Position numbers and translations under genes: made by a program. DNA of 64,000 nucleotides from Kutzneria buriramensis. GTDB lineage: Bacteria > Actinomycetota > Actinomycetes > Mycobacteriales > Pseudonocardiaceae. The stretch spans positions 744,001-808,000 of the forward strand of contig NZ_QUNO01000001.1 in the NCBI RefSeq assembly GCF_003387475.1, in the 5' to 3' direction. The notes under the pieces were generated by a model. The model was not told where the DNA came from, searched no databases, and saw only the letters and a program-made list of their open reading frames with translations. This document shows, one piece after another, positions 15,178 to 23,517 of the stretch. Within the stretch, counting starts at the first letter, position 1; each line of letters opens with the position of its first letter.

Positions 15178-16164
15178 ATGGAATCGCGCAAGCTCGGCGA
15201 CCTGGAGGTGTCCGCGCAGGGCCTCGGTTGCATGGGGATGAGCGAGTTCTACGGACAGGGCGACGACGAGGAGTCGATCGCGACCATCCATCGCGCGATC
15301 GACCTGGGCGTCACGCTTCTCGACACCGCCGACATGTACGGCATCGGCGCGAACGAGGAACTGGTCGGAAAGGCCATCGCCGACCGGCGCGACCGGATCG
15401 TGCTGGCCACCAAGTTCGGCTTCGTCCGCGACAAGAACGACCCGGGCTTGCGGGGCATTCGCGGCGACGCCGCTTATGTGCATCAGGCCGTCAATAGTAG
15501 TCTACAGCGGATCAATGTTGACAACATTGATCTATATTATCAACATCGGGTCGATCCGAATGTGCCGATCGAGGAGACGGTCGGCGCGATGGCCGAGCTC
15601 GTGCAGGCGGGCAAGGTCCGTTACCTGGGGTTGTCGGAGGCCGGACCGGAGACGATCCGCCGCGCGCACGCCGTTCACCCGATCACCGCTTTGCAGACGG
15701 AATGGTCGCTGTGGTCACGCGACATCGAGGACGAGATCGTCCCGGTGTGCCGTGAGCTGGGCATCGGCATCGTGGCGTACTCGCCCCTGGGCCGAGGCTT
15801 CCTGACCGGCCGCTTCACCTCGACCGACAGCTTCGGCGAGGGCGATTTCCGCGCCGCCCTCCAGCCGCGGTTCAGCGAGGAGAACCTCGCCAAGAACCAG
15901 GCGATCGTCGACGCGCTGAAGGCGCTGGCGGCCGAGCGCGGCGTCACGCCCGGCCAGTTGGCGCTGGCCTGGGTGCAGCACCGCGGCCAGGACGTGGTGC
16001 CGATCCCGGGCACCAAGCGGATCAAGTACCTGGAGGAGAACGTCGCCGCGGCCGACCTGAAGCTGACCGCCGACGACATCGCCGCGATCGAGGCGGCCGT
16101 CCCGCTCGACGCCGTCGCGGGAGCGCGCTATCCCGAAGCAGGGCTGCGTTCGGTCAACAGGTGA
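15178..16164 (+). CDS. aldo-keto reductase (second of tandem pair)
   Basis: 328 residues from ATG 15178 behind AAGGAGAG. Same catalytic set as its neighbour: [33 protein letters not shown] and [15 protein letters not shown]. The two proteins are alike along their whole length, so they arose by tandem duplication; 15463-15662 has been homogenised with the first copy. Substrates unknown. Probably co-transcribed with the MerR regulator and ended by the hairpin at 16175-16207. Confidence 0.92.
   Translation: MESRKLGDLEVSAQGLGCMGMSEFYGQGDDEESIATIHRAIDLGVTLLDTADMYGIGANEELVGKAIADRRDRIVLATKFGFVRDKNDPGLRGIRGDAAYVHQAVNSSLQRINVDNIDLYYQHRVDPNVPIEETVGAMAELVQAGKVRYLGLSEAGPETIRRAHAVHPITALQTEWSLWSRDIEDEIVPVCRELGIGIVAYSPLGRGFLTGRFTSTDSFGEGDFRAALQPRFSEENLAKNQAIVDALKALAAERGVTPGQLALAWVQHRGQDVVPIPGTKRIKYLEENVAAADLKLTADDIAAIEAAVPLDAVAGARYPEAGLRSVNR
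15463..15662 (+). repeat. near-identical block shared by the two reductase genes, copy 2
   Basis: Partner of 14468-14667, offset 995 bp. The three differences noted by eye are C/T in an Asn codon, A/G changing Ile to Val, and G/C in an Ala codon. Confidence 0.85.
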
Positions 16165-16174
16165 CGTGAACGAG

Positions 16175-16207
16175 AGCCGCCGGTCTCGAAACCCGAGGCC
16201 GGCGGCT
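16175..16207. terminator. bidirectional terminator
   Basis: AGCCGCCGG at 16175 pairs with CCGGCGGCT ending at 16207, extended by CTCG/CGAG across one mismatch, with a 5-base loop. It lies between the convergent aldo-keto reductase and flavodoxin-like genes. Confidence 0.85.
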
Positions 16208-16210
16208 TTG

Positions 16211-16663
16211 TCATGCCATGAGGCCGGCGGCCACCGTCGCGCCGAGCTCCCAGCAGGCCTGGAGGTCGTCCCTCGACGGCGTGGCGGTGACCAGCACGTG
16301 CTCGGCGACGCGGTTCCAGCCCAACCCCTTGGTGATGCCCTCCACACTGCGCACGGCGCCGGACATGTCGCTGTTGCCGTGCACGTACAACCCGTACGGG
16401 CGACCCTGCGTGGCGTCCAGGCACGGGTAGTACACGAGGTCGAAGAACACCTTCAGCGCCCCGGACATGTAGCCCAGCGACGCCGGCGTGCCGAGCACGA
16501 AGCCGTCGGCCTCCAGGACGTCGACGGCCGTGACGGCGAGCGCCGGTTTGCGCACCACCTCCACGCCCTCGATCTCCGGCGTTGTGGCTCCGGCCACAAC
16601 CGACTCGAACATCGCCTGAAGATTCGGCGACGGCGTGTGGTGCACGATCAGCAGTCGGGGCAC
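16211..16663 (-). CDS. flavodoxin/NADPH-dependent FMN reductase family protein
   Basis: 150 residues from GTG 16663. RLLIVHHTPSPNLQAMFESV is the FMN-phosphate loop of the flavodoxin fold and GFVLGTPASLGYMSGALKVF contacts the flavin. A second conserved patch is YVHGNSD. It is expected to bind FMN and act as a small oxidoreductase; the partner is not apparent. The 236 bases between its start and the next gene hold nothing I can assign apart from a possible -10 (TATAGA at 16884). Confidence 0.8.
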   Translation of the reverse strand: MPRLLIVHHTPSPNLQAMFESVVAGATTPEIEGVEVVRKPALAVTAVDVLEADGFVLGTPASLGYMSGALKVFFDLVYYPCLDATQGRPYGLYVHGNSDMSGAVRSVEGITKGLGWNRVAEHVLVTATPSRDDLQACWELGATVAAGLMA

Positions 16664-16899
16664 CCATCAGACGATGCCGAGCCGCCCGCGCCGCCGCAAC
16701 CGGTCGACGGTGCGTAGCCGCGGACACCGCCGACATTCGTGCTGCCTGCGCGATTCCGCGATGTGAATGCGCAACGGGTGACGCAGGGTGTCAGACGCGA
16801 TGTGCCGACGCGTCAAGGGAAACGGGCGGAACTCGAGGCAACCGGATCGCCACCCCGGCCGTCTCATCAAAGAGAAACGCTGGTATAGATGGAAGAACT

Positions 16900-17232
16900 G
16901 TGGACGTAACCTCGACTCTCCTGTCCGGCAGCCGGCGCAAGCGTGTGATCTACGCGGGCTGGCTCGCCGTAGGCATCGGCCTGATCGGTGCACCGCTCGT
17001 GGTCCTGTCGCTGTGGCCCGGCATCGACCACACCCCCTACTCGGCCAACACGGTCCTGCTCGCCTTCGGACTGTGCCTGTGCTCCGTCGCCTACGCCTTC
17101 GGCCGCGCGGCCATCGCCGGCATGACGGAGGGCCGGCCCCGACCGGTGTCGGGACCGGGCAACATCCCCTATGTGCTCGCTGGCGTGTTCCTGGTGGTGG
17201 CCGTGGGCTCGCTGGTCATCGCGGCGGGCTGA
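16900..17232 (+). CDS. small membrane protein with three segments
   Basis: 110 residues from GTG 16900 (VDVTSTLLSGSRRKRVIYAG). Three hydrophobic segments are visible at about 17-40 (VIYAGWLAVGIGLIGAPLVV), 52-72 (LLAFGLCLCSVAYAF) and 88-108 (VLAGVFLVVAVGSLVIAA). No family recognised. TATAGA lies 16 bases ahead of the start. It converges on the phosphohexomutase gene with a 4-base gap. Confidence 0.6.
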   Translation: MDVTSTLLSGSRRKRVIYAGWLAVGIGLIGAPLVVLSLWPGIDHTPYSANTVLLAFGLCLCSVAYAFGRAAIAGMTEGRPRPVSGPGNIPYVLAGVFLVVAVGSLVIAAG

Positions 17233-17236
17233 GCCG

Positions 17237-18886
17237 TCACTCGAACAGCGCGGCAACGTCGCCGCGCAGCGCGGCCAGCCGTGCCACGGCTCGCTGCCGC
17301 GCGGCGGCCAGACCGTCCCGGTCCGGCACCGGTTCCACGATCTCCAGGTACGCCTTGAGCTTCGGCTCCGTCCCCGACGGCCGGATCAGCACCCGCACCC
17401 CTTCGCCCCGCAGCGCCAGCACGTCGGCACGCGGCCGCAGGTCCTCCGCGGCCACCGAGACGCCCGCCAGCGCCGCCGGCGGCTCGGTGCGCAGCTTGGC
17501 CATCAGCACGCCGATCCGCCCCAGATCGGTCACCCGCAGCGAAACCTGGTCGGTCAGGTGCAAACCGTGCGCAACGGCCAGATCGTCCAGCACGTCCAGC
17601 GGCGTCCGGCCCTCCGCCTTGAGCCCGGCGGCCAGGTCGCACGCGAGCACCGCGGCCGAGATGCCGTCCTTGTCCCGCACGTAGTCCGGGTCGACGCAGT
17701 GCCCCAGCGCCTCCTCGTACGCGTAGACCAGGCCGGTTCCGGCGCCGTCGCCGGCCCGGACCAGCCACTTGAAGCCGGTCAGCGTCTCGTCGTAGCGGGC
17801 GCCGTGCGCGGCGGCGACCTTGGACAGCAGCGAGGACGACACGATCGTGGTCGCCACCAATGCCCCGGTGGCGTCCATTGTGGACAGCACGTGCTCGCCG
17901 AGCAGGACCCCGGTCTCGTCGCCGCGCAGCATCCGCCACGAGCCGTCGCGCTCGCGAACGCCCAGCGCGCACCGGTCGGCGTCCGGGTCGAGGGCGATCG
18001 CCAGGTCGGCATCGACGGACTCGGCCAGCGCCAGCAGCAAGTCGGTGGCCCCCGGCTCCTCCGGATTCGGGAACGACACGGTCGGGAAGTCGGCGTCCGG
18101 ATCCTGCTGCTGCGGCACGAAGTGCACGTCGGTGAACTCGGCCGCCGCCAGCACGGAAGCCAGCGTCGCCGCGCCCACGCCGTGCATCGGCGTCGCCGCC
18201 ACCCGCAGCGTCCGCACGCCGCCGACCGGCAGGCTCGCCGCCCGCGTGACGTACGCGGCGACGTCGTCAGCGGACACGGTCGTCCAGTTCGTCGAACGCG
18301 GCACCGAGACGGCGGCCGGCACCTGCGCGATCGCCGCCTCGATCTGACGGTCGGTCGGCGGCACGATCTGGGCGCCGTGCTCGATGTACAGCTTGTACCC
18401 GTTGTCGGCGGGCGGGTTGTGCGACGCCGTGATCTGCACGCCGGCGACCGCGTTCAGCCGCCGCACGAGGAACGCCGTGACCGGCGTCGGCAGCGGCCCG
18501 TCGAGCACCCGCACGTCGAAGCCGGCCGCCGCCAGCACGCCGGCGGCGGCCCGGTGGAACTGCTCCGAGCCGTGCCGGGCGTCGCGGCCGACGACGACCA
18601 CACCGCCGCCGTGACCGTTGCGCTGCAACCAGTCCGCGAGGCCGGCGGTGGTGCGCACGACCACCGCCTCGTTCATGCCGTTCGCGCCGGCGCGCACGGG
18701 CCCGCGCAGCCCGGCGGTGCCGAACGTCAGCGGTCCGCCCATCCGGTCGGCCAGCTCGTCGATCGACGCCTGGTCGCCGGCGATCGCCTGCGCCAGGATG
18801 CCCTGCAACTCGGTGCGGGCATCCTGGTCCGGGTCGTCGGCGATCCACCGGAACGTGGCGTCCCGCAGCGCCGGCGCGATGCTCAC
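17237..18886 (-). CDS. pmmB: phosphoglucomutase/phosphomannomutase
   Basis: 549 residues from GTG 18886. Moves phosphate between C1 and C6 (or C1 and C5) of sugar phosphates. The phosphoserine loop is in QITASHNPPADNGYK (Ser about 145), the metal site in ALDPDADRCALG, and the C-terminal phosphate-binding loop in LIRPSGTEPKLKAY. Last gene of the TetR - kinase - pnp - mini-ORF - pmm run; pairing with pnp fits a phosphopentomutase-like step of nucleoside catabolism (M. tuberculosis deoD-pmmB has the same pairing). Confidence 0.9.
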   Translation of the reverse strand: MSIAPALRDATFRWIADDPDQDARTELQGILAQAIAGDQASIDELADRMGGPLTFGTAGLRGPVRAGANGMNEAVVVRTTAGLADWLQRNGHGGGVVVVGRDARHGSEQFHRAAAGVLAAAGFDVRVLDGPLPTPVTAFLVRRLNAVAGVQITASHNPPADNGYKLYIEHGAQIVPPTDRQIEAAIAQVPAAVSVPRSTNWTTVSADDVAAYVTRAASLPVGGVRTLRVAATPMHGVGAATLASVLAAAEFTDVHFVPQQQDPDADFPTVSFPNPEEPGATDLLLALAESVDADLAIALDPDADRCALGVRERDGSWRMLRGDETGVLLGEHVLSTMDATGALVATTIVSSSLLSKVAAAHGARYDETLTGFKWLVRAGDGAGTGLVYAYEEALGHCVDPDYVRDKDGISAAVLACDLAAGLKAEGRTPLDVLDDLAVAHGLHLTDQVSLRVTDLGRIGVLMAKLRTEPPAALAGVSVAAEDLRPRADVLALRGEGVRVLIRPSGTEPKLKAYLEIVEPVPDRDGLAAARQRAVARLAALRGDVAALFE

Positions 18887-18963
18887 TGCGGCACCTCGCT
18901 AGCGCTCGGTGTCCGCGTCCGCGGACGCTCCGCGTTGAATGGTTCGCTCGCAAGCTCACTCAT
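18883..18963 (-). CDS. 26-residue mini-ORF coupling pnp to pmmB
   Basis: Reads [20 protein letters not shown]... for 26 codons. Its ATG overlaps the pnp stop (ATGA) and its TGA overlaps the pmmB GTG (GTGA), so it fills the gap exactly in one continuous coupled reading path. It contains the perfect palindrome GCGTCC-GC-GGACGC (18915-18928). Whether the peptide is used is unknown; it may serve as a translation relay, or be an inserted repeat whose ORF happens to fit. Confidence 0.45.
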   Translation of the reverse strand: MSELASEPFNAERPRTRTPSASEVPQ

Positions 18964-19775
18964 GCCTTCGCCACCAGATCGCGCAGCAGGGTGCCCATGT
19001 CGGTGGCGGCCAGCCGGCCGGCCTCCAGGACCTCCTCGTGGTTGAGCGGCTCGCCGGTGATGCCGGCGGCCAGGTTCGTCACCAGCGACAGGCCGAACAC
19101 CTCGGCGCCGGCCGCGCGGGCGGCGATCGCCTCCAGCGCGGTGGACATGCCGACCAGGTCCGCGCCCATGGTGCGCAGCATCCGGATCTCGGCCGGCGTC
19201 TCGAAGTGGGGGCCGGGCAGCGCCGCGTAGACGCCGTCCTCCAGGTCCGGACGGATGGTGCGGGCCACGTCCCGCAGCCGCGCCGAGTACAGGTCGGTGA
19301 GGTCCACGAACCGGGCCCCGACCAGCGGCGAGCGCGCGGTGAGGTTGAGGTGGTCGCTGATCAGCACCGGCTGCCCCACGGACATGCCCTGGCGCAGGCC
19401 GCCGGCGGCGTTGGTGAGGATGACGGTGCGCACGCCGGCGGCGGTCGCGGTGCGCACGTTGTGCACCACCGGGTCGACGCCGTAGCCCTCGTACAGGTGG
19501 GTGCGGCCCAGCATGATCAGGACACGGTTGCCGCCGATGCGCAGCGAGCGGATGGTGCCGCCGTGGCCGACGGCGGTCGGCGCCCGGAATCCGGGCAGTT
19601 CCGGCATCGGCACCTCGTGCTCGGCCTCGCCGATCACGTCGGCCGCCGGCCGCCAGCCGGAGCCGAGGACCACGGCGACGTCGTGCTGGGCGATGCCGAC
19701 GCGCTCGACGAGCGCCGCCGCGGCGGCCGTCGCGAGCGCGTCGGGGGTGATGGAGTCTTCGCTGATACCGGTCAC
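18960..19775 (-). CDS. deoD: purine nucleoside phosphorylase
   Basis: 271 residues from GTG 19775. Splits purine nucleosides with phosphate to free base and ribose 1-phosphate. Motifs of the trimeric class: [57 protein letters not shown] and [14 protein letters not shown]. It is preceded by the Ser/Thr kinase gene and coupled to pmmB through a 26-codon ORF. Confidence 0.94.
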   Translation of the reverse strand: MTGISEDSITPDALATAAAAALVERVGIAQHDVAVVLGSGWRPAADVIGEAEHEVPMPELPGFRAPTAVGHGGTIRSLRIGGNRVLIMLGRTHLYEGYGVDPVVHNVRTATAAGVRTVILTNAAGGLRQGMSVGQPVLISDHLNLTARSPLVGARFVDLTDLYSARLRDVARTIRPDLEDGVYAALPGPHFETPAEIRMLRTMGADLVGMSTALEAIAARAAGAEVFGLSLVTNLAAGITGEPLNHEEVLEAGRLAATDMGTLLRDLVAKA

Positions 19776-19796
19776 ACCGGCGACTCTAAATCACCC

Positions 19797-21488
19797 TCAG
19801 CCGGTGACCCGGAATTGCTCGGCGATCTGCGTGAACAGGCTCTTGACCTGGCTGTCGCCGTGGCTGACCGGGGCCTTGGCGCCGACCACCCACAGGTCGT
19901 CGCCCTTCACCAGCACCATGGCGATGGTGAACTGGATCGACCCGGGCTGCTCCTGCTGGTACTGGATCTCCTGGCCGTCGGTGAAGCCCTCCACCTGGAT
20001 CGGCGTCCTCGCGAGGACCTTCGCCGGCTGGTCCTGCACCGCCGTCAGGTACTTGTCGACGTCGGTGAACTGCGGGAAGCGCTGCACGGACAGCTCCTGC
20101 ACGCCGTCCGGGCTGATGAAGAACACCTGCGCGCGGCCCGGCAGGAGGTCGGTGTTCGGCCGGGTCTGGATGAACTGCTGCCAGTCGTTGGGCACGTCCA
20201 GGCCGAAGCCGCCGCCGGAGCCGCCCGCGCCGCCGGTCGTGATCACGGCCTTGGCCTGCACGCGGGTGGTCGCGATCTTGGTGGCGCTCGGCGTGGTGGA
20301 CGGGCTGAGGGTGCCGGCGAAGGCCACCGTCGGCGGCAGCAGCGACTGGCCGCCGAGGAAGCGCGTGAGCACGAATCCGCCCGCCAGCGACAGCACCACG
20401 ATCACCGCCGCGACCAGCGCCAAGACCGCCGTTCCGAGCTTGCCGCGACGCCGCCGCGGCGCGGGCGGGGGGCTGACCGTGAACGGCAGCGGGCCCGGGT
20501 CGCTGGCCAGCGGCGTGTCGGTCGGCGCGATCGGGGCCTTCGGCGGCGCGAACTGCTTGGACAGCGAGGCGGCGGGGCGGCGCGGCCGGGACGGGGGCGG
20601 CGGTGTGCTGCCGGGGTCGGGAATCGGGAACAGCCCGGTGCCGGGGTCCGACAGCAGCGGGCGCAGCCGGCGGCGCACCTCGGTCAGCGCCATCCGGGCG
20701 TCCGGGTCCTTGACCATCAGCCCGGTGACGATCGGCTCCAGCGCGCCGGCCCTGGTCGGCCGCGGCACGTCGCCGTGCACCACCTCGGTGACGGTGTCCA
20801 GCGGGTCGTCGTCGGCGTCGTACGGGGGCACGCCCTCGACCACCGCGAACAGGGTCGCGCCGAGGCTCCACAGGTCGGCGGCCGGCGTCACCGCCTGGCC
20901 GGAGGCCACCTCCGGCGCGATGTAGGCCGGCGAGCCCAGCATGATGCCGGTGCTGGTCATCGTGCTCTCGGCGACGTTGCGGGCGATGCCGAAGTCGGTG
21001 AGCTTGATCTGGCCGCTGTAGCCGACCAGCACGTTGCCCGGCTTGACGTCACGGTGCGTGATGCCGGCCCGGTGCGCCGCCTCCAGCCCGGCGGCGACGG
21101 CGTCGGCCACGGCGGCGGCCTGCGCGGTGTTCAGCGGACCCTGCTGGCGCACCACCTCGGCCAGGCTGCGCGACGGCACGAGCTCCATCACCACGAACGG
21201 CTCGCCGTCCTGGCGCGCGATGTCGTGCAGCGTCACCACGTTCGGGTGGGACAGCACGGCGATCGCCCGCGCCTCCCGCAGTGTCCGTTCGCGCAACGCG
21301 TCTGCCTCTCCGGCCGGGATGCCCGGCGGCAGCAGCACTTCCTTGACGGCGACCTTGCGTTGCAGGAACTCGTCGTAGGCGGCCCACACCGTGCCCATCG
21401 ACCCGTTGCCCAGGACGTGTTCGAGCCGGTACCGGCCGGCGATCACGCGGGCGGGCGGCGGGGGTTCCGGCGTGGACATGCCGGTCAT
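19797..21488 (-). CDS. membrane Ser/Thr protein kinase (PknB type)
   Basis: 563 residues, starting in the stop of the TetR gene (ATGA). Kinase domain about 18-275: VLGNGSMGTVWAAYD (P loop), RKVAVKEVLLP (Lys), ITHRDVKPGNVLV (catalytic loop), LTDFGIARN (DFG) and YIAPEVASG. A proline-rich linker and a basic stretch (PRRRRGKL) lead to one membrane segment near 370 (ALVAAVIVVLSLAGGFVL). The outer C-terminal domain of about 175 residues has no PASTA repeats and is not recognised. Coupling to a TetR gene in front is unusual. Confidence 0.92.
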   Translation of the reverse strand: MTGMSTPEPPPPARVIAGRYRLEHVLGNGSMGTVWAAYDEFLQRKVAVKEVLLPPGIPAGEADALRERTLREARAIAVLSHPNVVTLHDIARQDGEPFVVMELVPSRSLAEVVRQQGPLNTAQAAAVADAVAAGLEAAHRAGITHRDVKPGNVLVGYSGQIKLTDFGIARNVAESTMTSTGIMLGSPAYIAPEVASGQAVTPAADLWSLGATLFAVVEGVPPYDADDDPLDTVTEVVHGDVPRPTRAGALEPIVTGLMVKDPDARMALTEVRRRLRPLLSDPGTGLFPIPDPGSTPPPPSRPRRPAASLSKQFAPPKAPIAPTDTPLASDPGPLPFTVSPPPAPRRRRGKLGTAVLALVAAVIVVLSLAGGFVLTRFLGGQSLLPPTVAFAGTLSPSTTPSATKIATTRVQAKAVITTGGAGGSGGGFGLDVPNDWQQFIQTRPNTDLLPGRAQVFFISPDGVQELSVQRFPQFTDVDKYLTAVQDQPAKVLARTPIQVEGFTDGQEIQYQQEQPGSIQFTIAMVLVKGDDLWVVGAKAPVSHGDSQVKSLFTQIAEQFRVTG

Positions 21489-22036
21489 TGTCCACGAATC
21501 GCGTCGGGCCGGTTCTCCAGGCCCGGCGCCCGCAGTCCGTCAAGGACGACTGTCGCGAGAGGATCGTCGTCCCGGGCGCCGGGGCGGCAGACCACCAGGC
21601 CGAGAAGGTCAGTGACCGCAGCGGTTTCCAGGTCGGCACGCAGGCTGCCCTCGGCCTGCGCGCCCTCGACCACCCGGCCGAGCACGGCGTGCAGCCGCTC
21701 GGCCGGCCCGGCCACGACGGGGTCGTCGGTGGACACCGACTTGAGCATCGCCAGCGGTTCGCGGACGGCGTCGCGCACGTAGCCGAGCAGCACCTCCCAG
21801 CGTGGCAGGTCGGTCGCGGCGGCCGCCTCGACCTGGGCGGCGAGCCGGCTGACGACGTCGCAGGTGATCAGCGCGAGCAGCCCGGCGCGATCGGGAAAGT
21901 GCCGGTAGAGCGTGCCGACGCCGAGGCCGGCGGCCTGGGCGATGTCCTCCATGGACCCCGAGCAGCCGGTGTCCATGAAGACGCGCGTCGCCGCCCGCAC
22001 GATCAGCTCGCGGTTGCGCCGCGCATCGGCCCGCAC
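21485..22036 (-). CDS. TetR-family transcriptional regulator
   Basis: 183 residues. I choose GTG 22036 (VRADARRNRELIVRAA) because GGGAGGA lies 6 bases before it; the frame is open upstream but without a better site. The DNA-binding helices are in CSGSMEDIAQAAGLGVGTLY followed by RHFPDRAGLL. Divergent from the F420-type oxidoreductase gene 85 bp away, which it probably represses, and at its 3' end coupled to the kinase. Confidence 0.9.
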   Translation of the reverse strand: MRADARRNRELIVRAATRVFMDTGCSGSMEDIAQAAGLGVGTLYRHFPDRAGLLALITCDVVSRLAAQVEAAAATDLPRWEVLLGYVRDAVREPLAMLKSVSTDDPVVAGPAERLHAVLGRVVEGAQAEGSLRADLETAAVTDLLGLVVCRPGARDDDPLATVVLDGLRAPGLENRPDAIRGQ

Positions 22037-22096
22037 AAGTCCTCCCAAGAAGTGGAATTCCGGATTCACCTTACGCTAGGGTCGGTAACCGGAATC

Positions 22097-22107
22097 CATG
22101 ATTCATG
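22097..22107. promoter_or_regulatory. putative TetR operator
   Basis: CATGA-T-TCATG, an 11-bp palindrome in the 84-bp gap between the divergent TetR and oxidoreductase genes, 13 bases before the oxidoreductase start. Nearby GGAATTCC and GGAATCC elements may extend it. Confidence 0.4.
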
Positions 22108-22120
22108 TTAGGGGGAGGCA

Positions 22121-22930
22121 ATGCGACTCGGGGTGTTCCTGAACAGCGTCGACCGGACGCTGGAAGACCTGGTCGAGGAGGCTGCGGCGGCCGAGGTCGA
22201 CGCCGTCTACGTCAACGAGACGGTCGGCTGGGACCCGGTGACGCTGGCGGCGCTGATCGGCGCCCGCGTACCGGGCGTCGACATCGGCACGGCGGTCACC
22301 GTGACGTACCCGCGGCACCCGGCGGCGCTGGCTGCCGCGGCGCTGTCCGCGCAGGCCGCGACCGGCAACCGGTTCGTGCTCGGCATCGGGCCGAGCCACC
22401 GACCAGCGGTGGAGGAGCGCTACGGCGTCAGCTACGACCGACCGGCCACGCACATTCGGGATTACCTGACGAAGCTCCGGCCGCTGCTGCACAACCCGCC
22501 GCACATCCCCGATGTGCGGCCGCCGAAGCTGCTGATCTCCGCGCTGGGGCCGGTCATGCTGGGCATCGCCGACGAGCTCGCCGACGGCACGATCCTCGTG
22601 TGGACGACGGCGAAGGGCGTCACCGAACTGGTCGCACCTCGCTTGCACGGCAAGGAGATCGTGCTCACGGCGATGGTCGGCGTCACCGACGACGCCGACG
22701 CGCTGCGCCAGCAGATCGCCACCGAGACGTCCGCGGTCGGCGACCTGCCCAACTACCGCAGGCACCTCGACCGTCAAGGACTGACCAGTGTGGTGGAGAC
22801 GGCCATCATCGGCGACGAAAAGGTCGTGGCGGCGGAACTTCGTCGACTCGAGGAGGCCGGCGTCACCGAACTGCTGGTCAGTGTCGCCGGCCCCGAACGC
22901 GAGCGAACGTTGGCCGCACTGAAGGGTTAG
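22121..22930 (+). CDS. F420-dependent LLM-class oxidoreductase
   Basis: 269 residues from ATG 22121 behind GGGGGAGG. The opening MRLGVFLNSV, the segment GTAVTVTYPRHPAALAAAA and FVLGIGPSHRPAVEERYG are typical of the luciferase-like family that use F420 or FMN. The TetR regulator divergent to it suggests control by its substrate. Reaction unknown. Its 3' end overlaps the convergent acetyltransferase by 4 bases. Confidence 0.87.
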   Translation: MRLGVFLNSVDRTLEDLVEEAAAAEVDAVYVNETVGWDPVTLAALIGARVPGVDIGTAVTVTYPRHPAALAAAALSAQAATGNRFVLGIGPSHRPAVEERYGVSYDRPATHIRDYLTKLRPLLHNPPHIPDVRPPKLLISALGPVMLGIADELADGTILVWTTAKGVTELVAPRLHGKEIVLTAMVGVTDDADALRQQIATETSAVGDLPNYRRHLDRQGLTSVVETAIIGDEKVVAAELRRLEEAGVTELLVSVAGPERERTLAALKG

Positions 22931-23514
22931 CCCTGCGGCTCCCGCCAGATCGGGTAGAACAGGGGCCCGCCGGGCGGCCCGTACGGCTCGCCGGCGTCCA
23001 CGAAACCGTGCCGCCGCCACAGCCGGAGGCTGGTCGGGGAGCTGGCCTCGCCGGAGCAGGGGATGCCGTCGGCGTCCAGCCGCCGGAAGTGCTGGCGGGC
23101 GATCGCGCTGCCGAGCCCCTTCCGTTGCGCCGACGGCAGAATGCCACAGAACTGCCAGTGCAGGTGCGGCGCCGAGTCGGCGCCGTTCGCGCCGAGCAGC
23201 TCCATGATCTCCTTCAGCCGCAGGAAATCCTCCTCGTCGAGGGCGGCGAACCGGTCCAGGAACTCCTCCGGGCTCTCGCCGCCCTCGGTCCGGAACCACA
23301 GCGACGCGGCGGTTCGGTCATGGGCCAGATACACCTCGCCGTCGGCGAAGGCGGCCTCGGTGAACGCGCGGAAGAACTCGGGGTGCAGCTCCCGGCGGCG
23401 CTCGCCGCCCGGAAACACCCACGTGCTCACGGGATCGTCCTGGAACGCCTCGGACAGCACCCGCGCGACGACGTCCACTTCGGACCGCGAGGCCGGCCGG
23501 ATCACGTCCTCCAC
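22927..23514 (-). CDS. GNAT-family N-acetyltransferase
   Basis: 195 residues. Acetyl-CoA-binding pattern: WQFCGILPSAQRKGLGSAIA (the Q/RxxGxG/A signature) and LYxxxGF-like SLRLWRRHGFVDAGE near the end. N-terminal IRPASRSEVDVVARVLSEAF is typical. It begins 3 bases after the stop of the permease gene, so the two are co-transcribed; a role in modifying an amine carried by that permease is inference only. Confidence 0.85.
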   Translation of the reverse strand: MEDVIRPASRSEVDVVARVLSEAFQDDPVSTWVFPGGERRRELHPEFFRAFTEAAFADGEVYLAHDRTAASLWFRTEGGESPEEFLDRFAALDEEDFLRLKEIMELLGANGADSAPHLHWQFCGILPSAQRKGLGSAIARQHFRRLDADGIPCSGEASSPTSLRLWRRHGFVDAGEPYGPPGGPLFYPIWREPQG

Positions 23515-23517
23515 GGC

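Noticed and set aside
18939-21782. A 947-codon open frame on the plus strand
   Set aside because: Antisense to pnp and the Ser/Thr kinase gene, both of which have full catalytic motifs.
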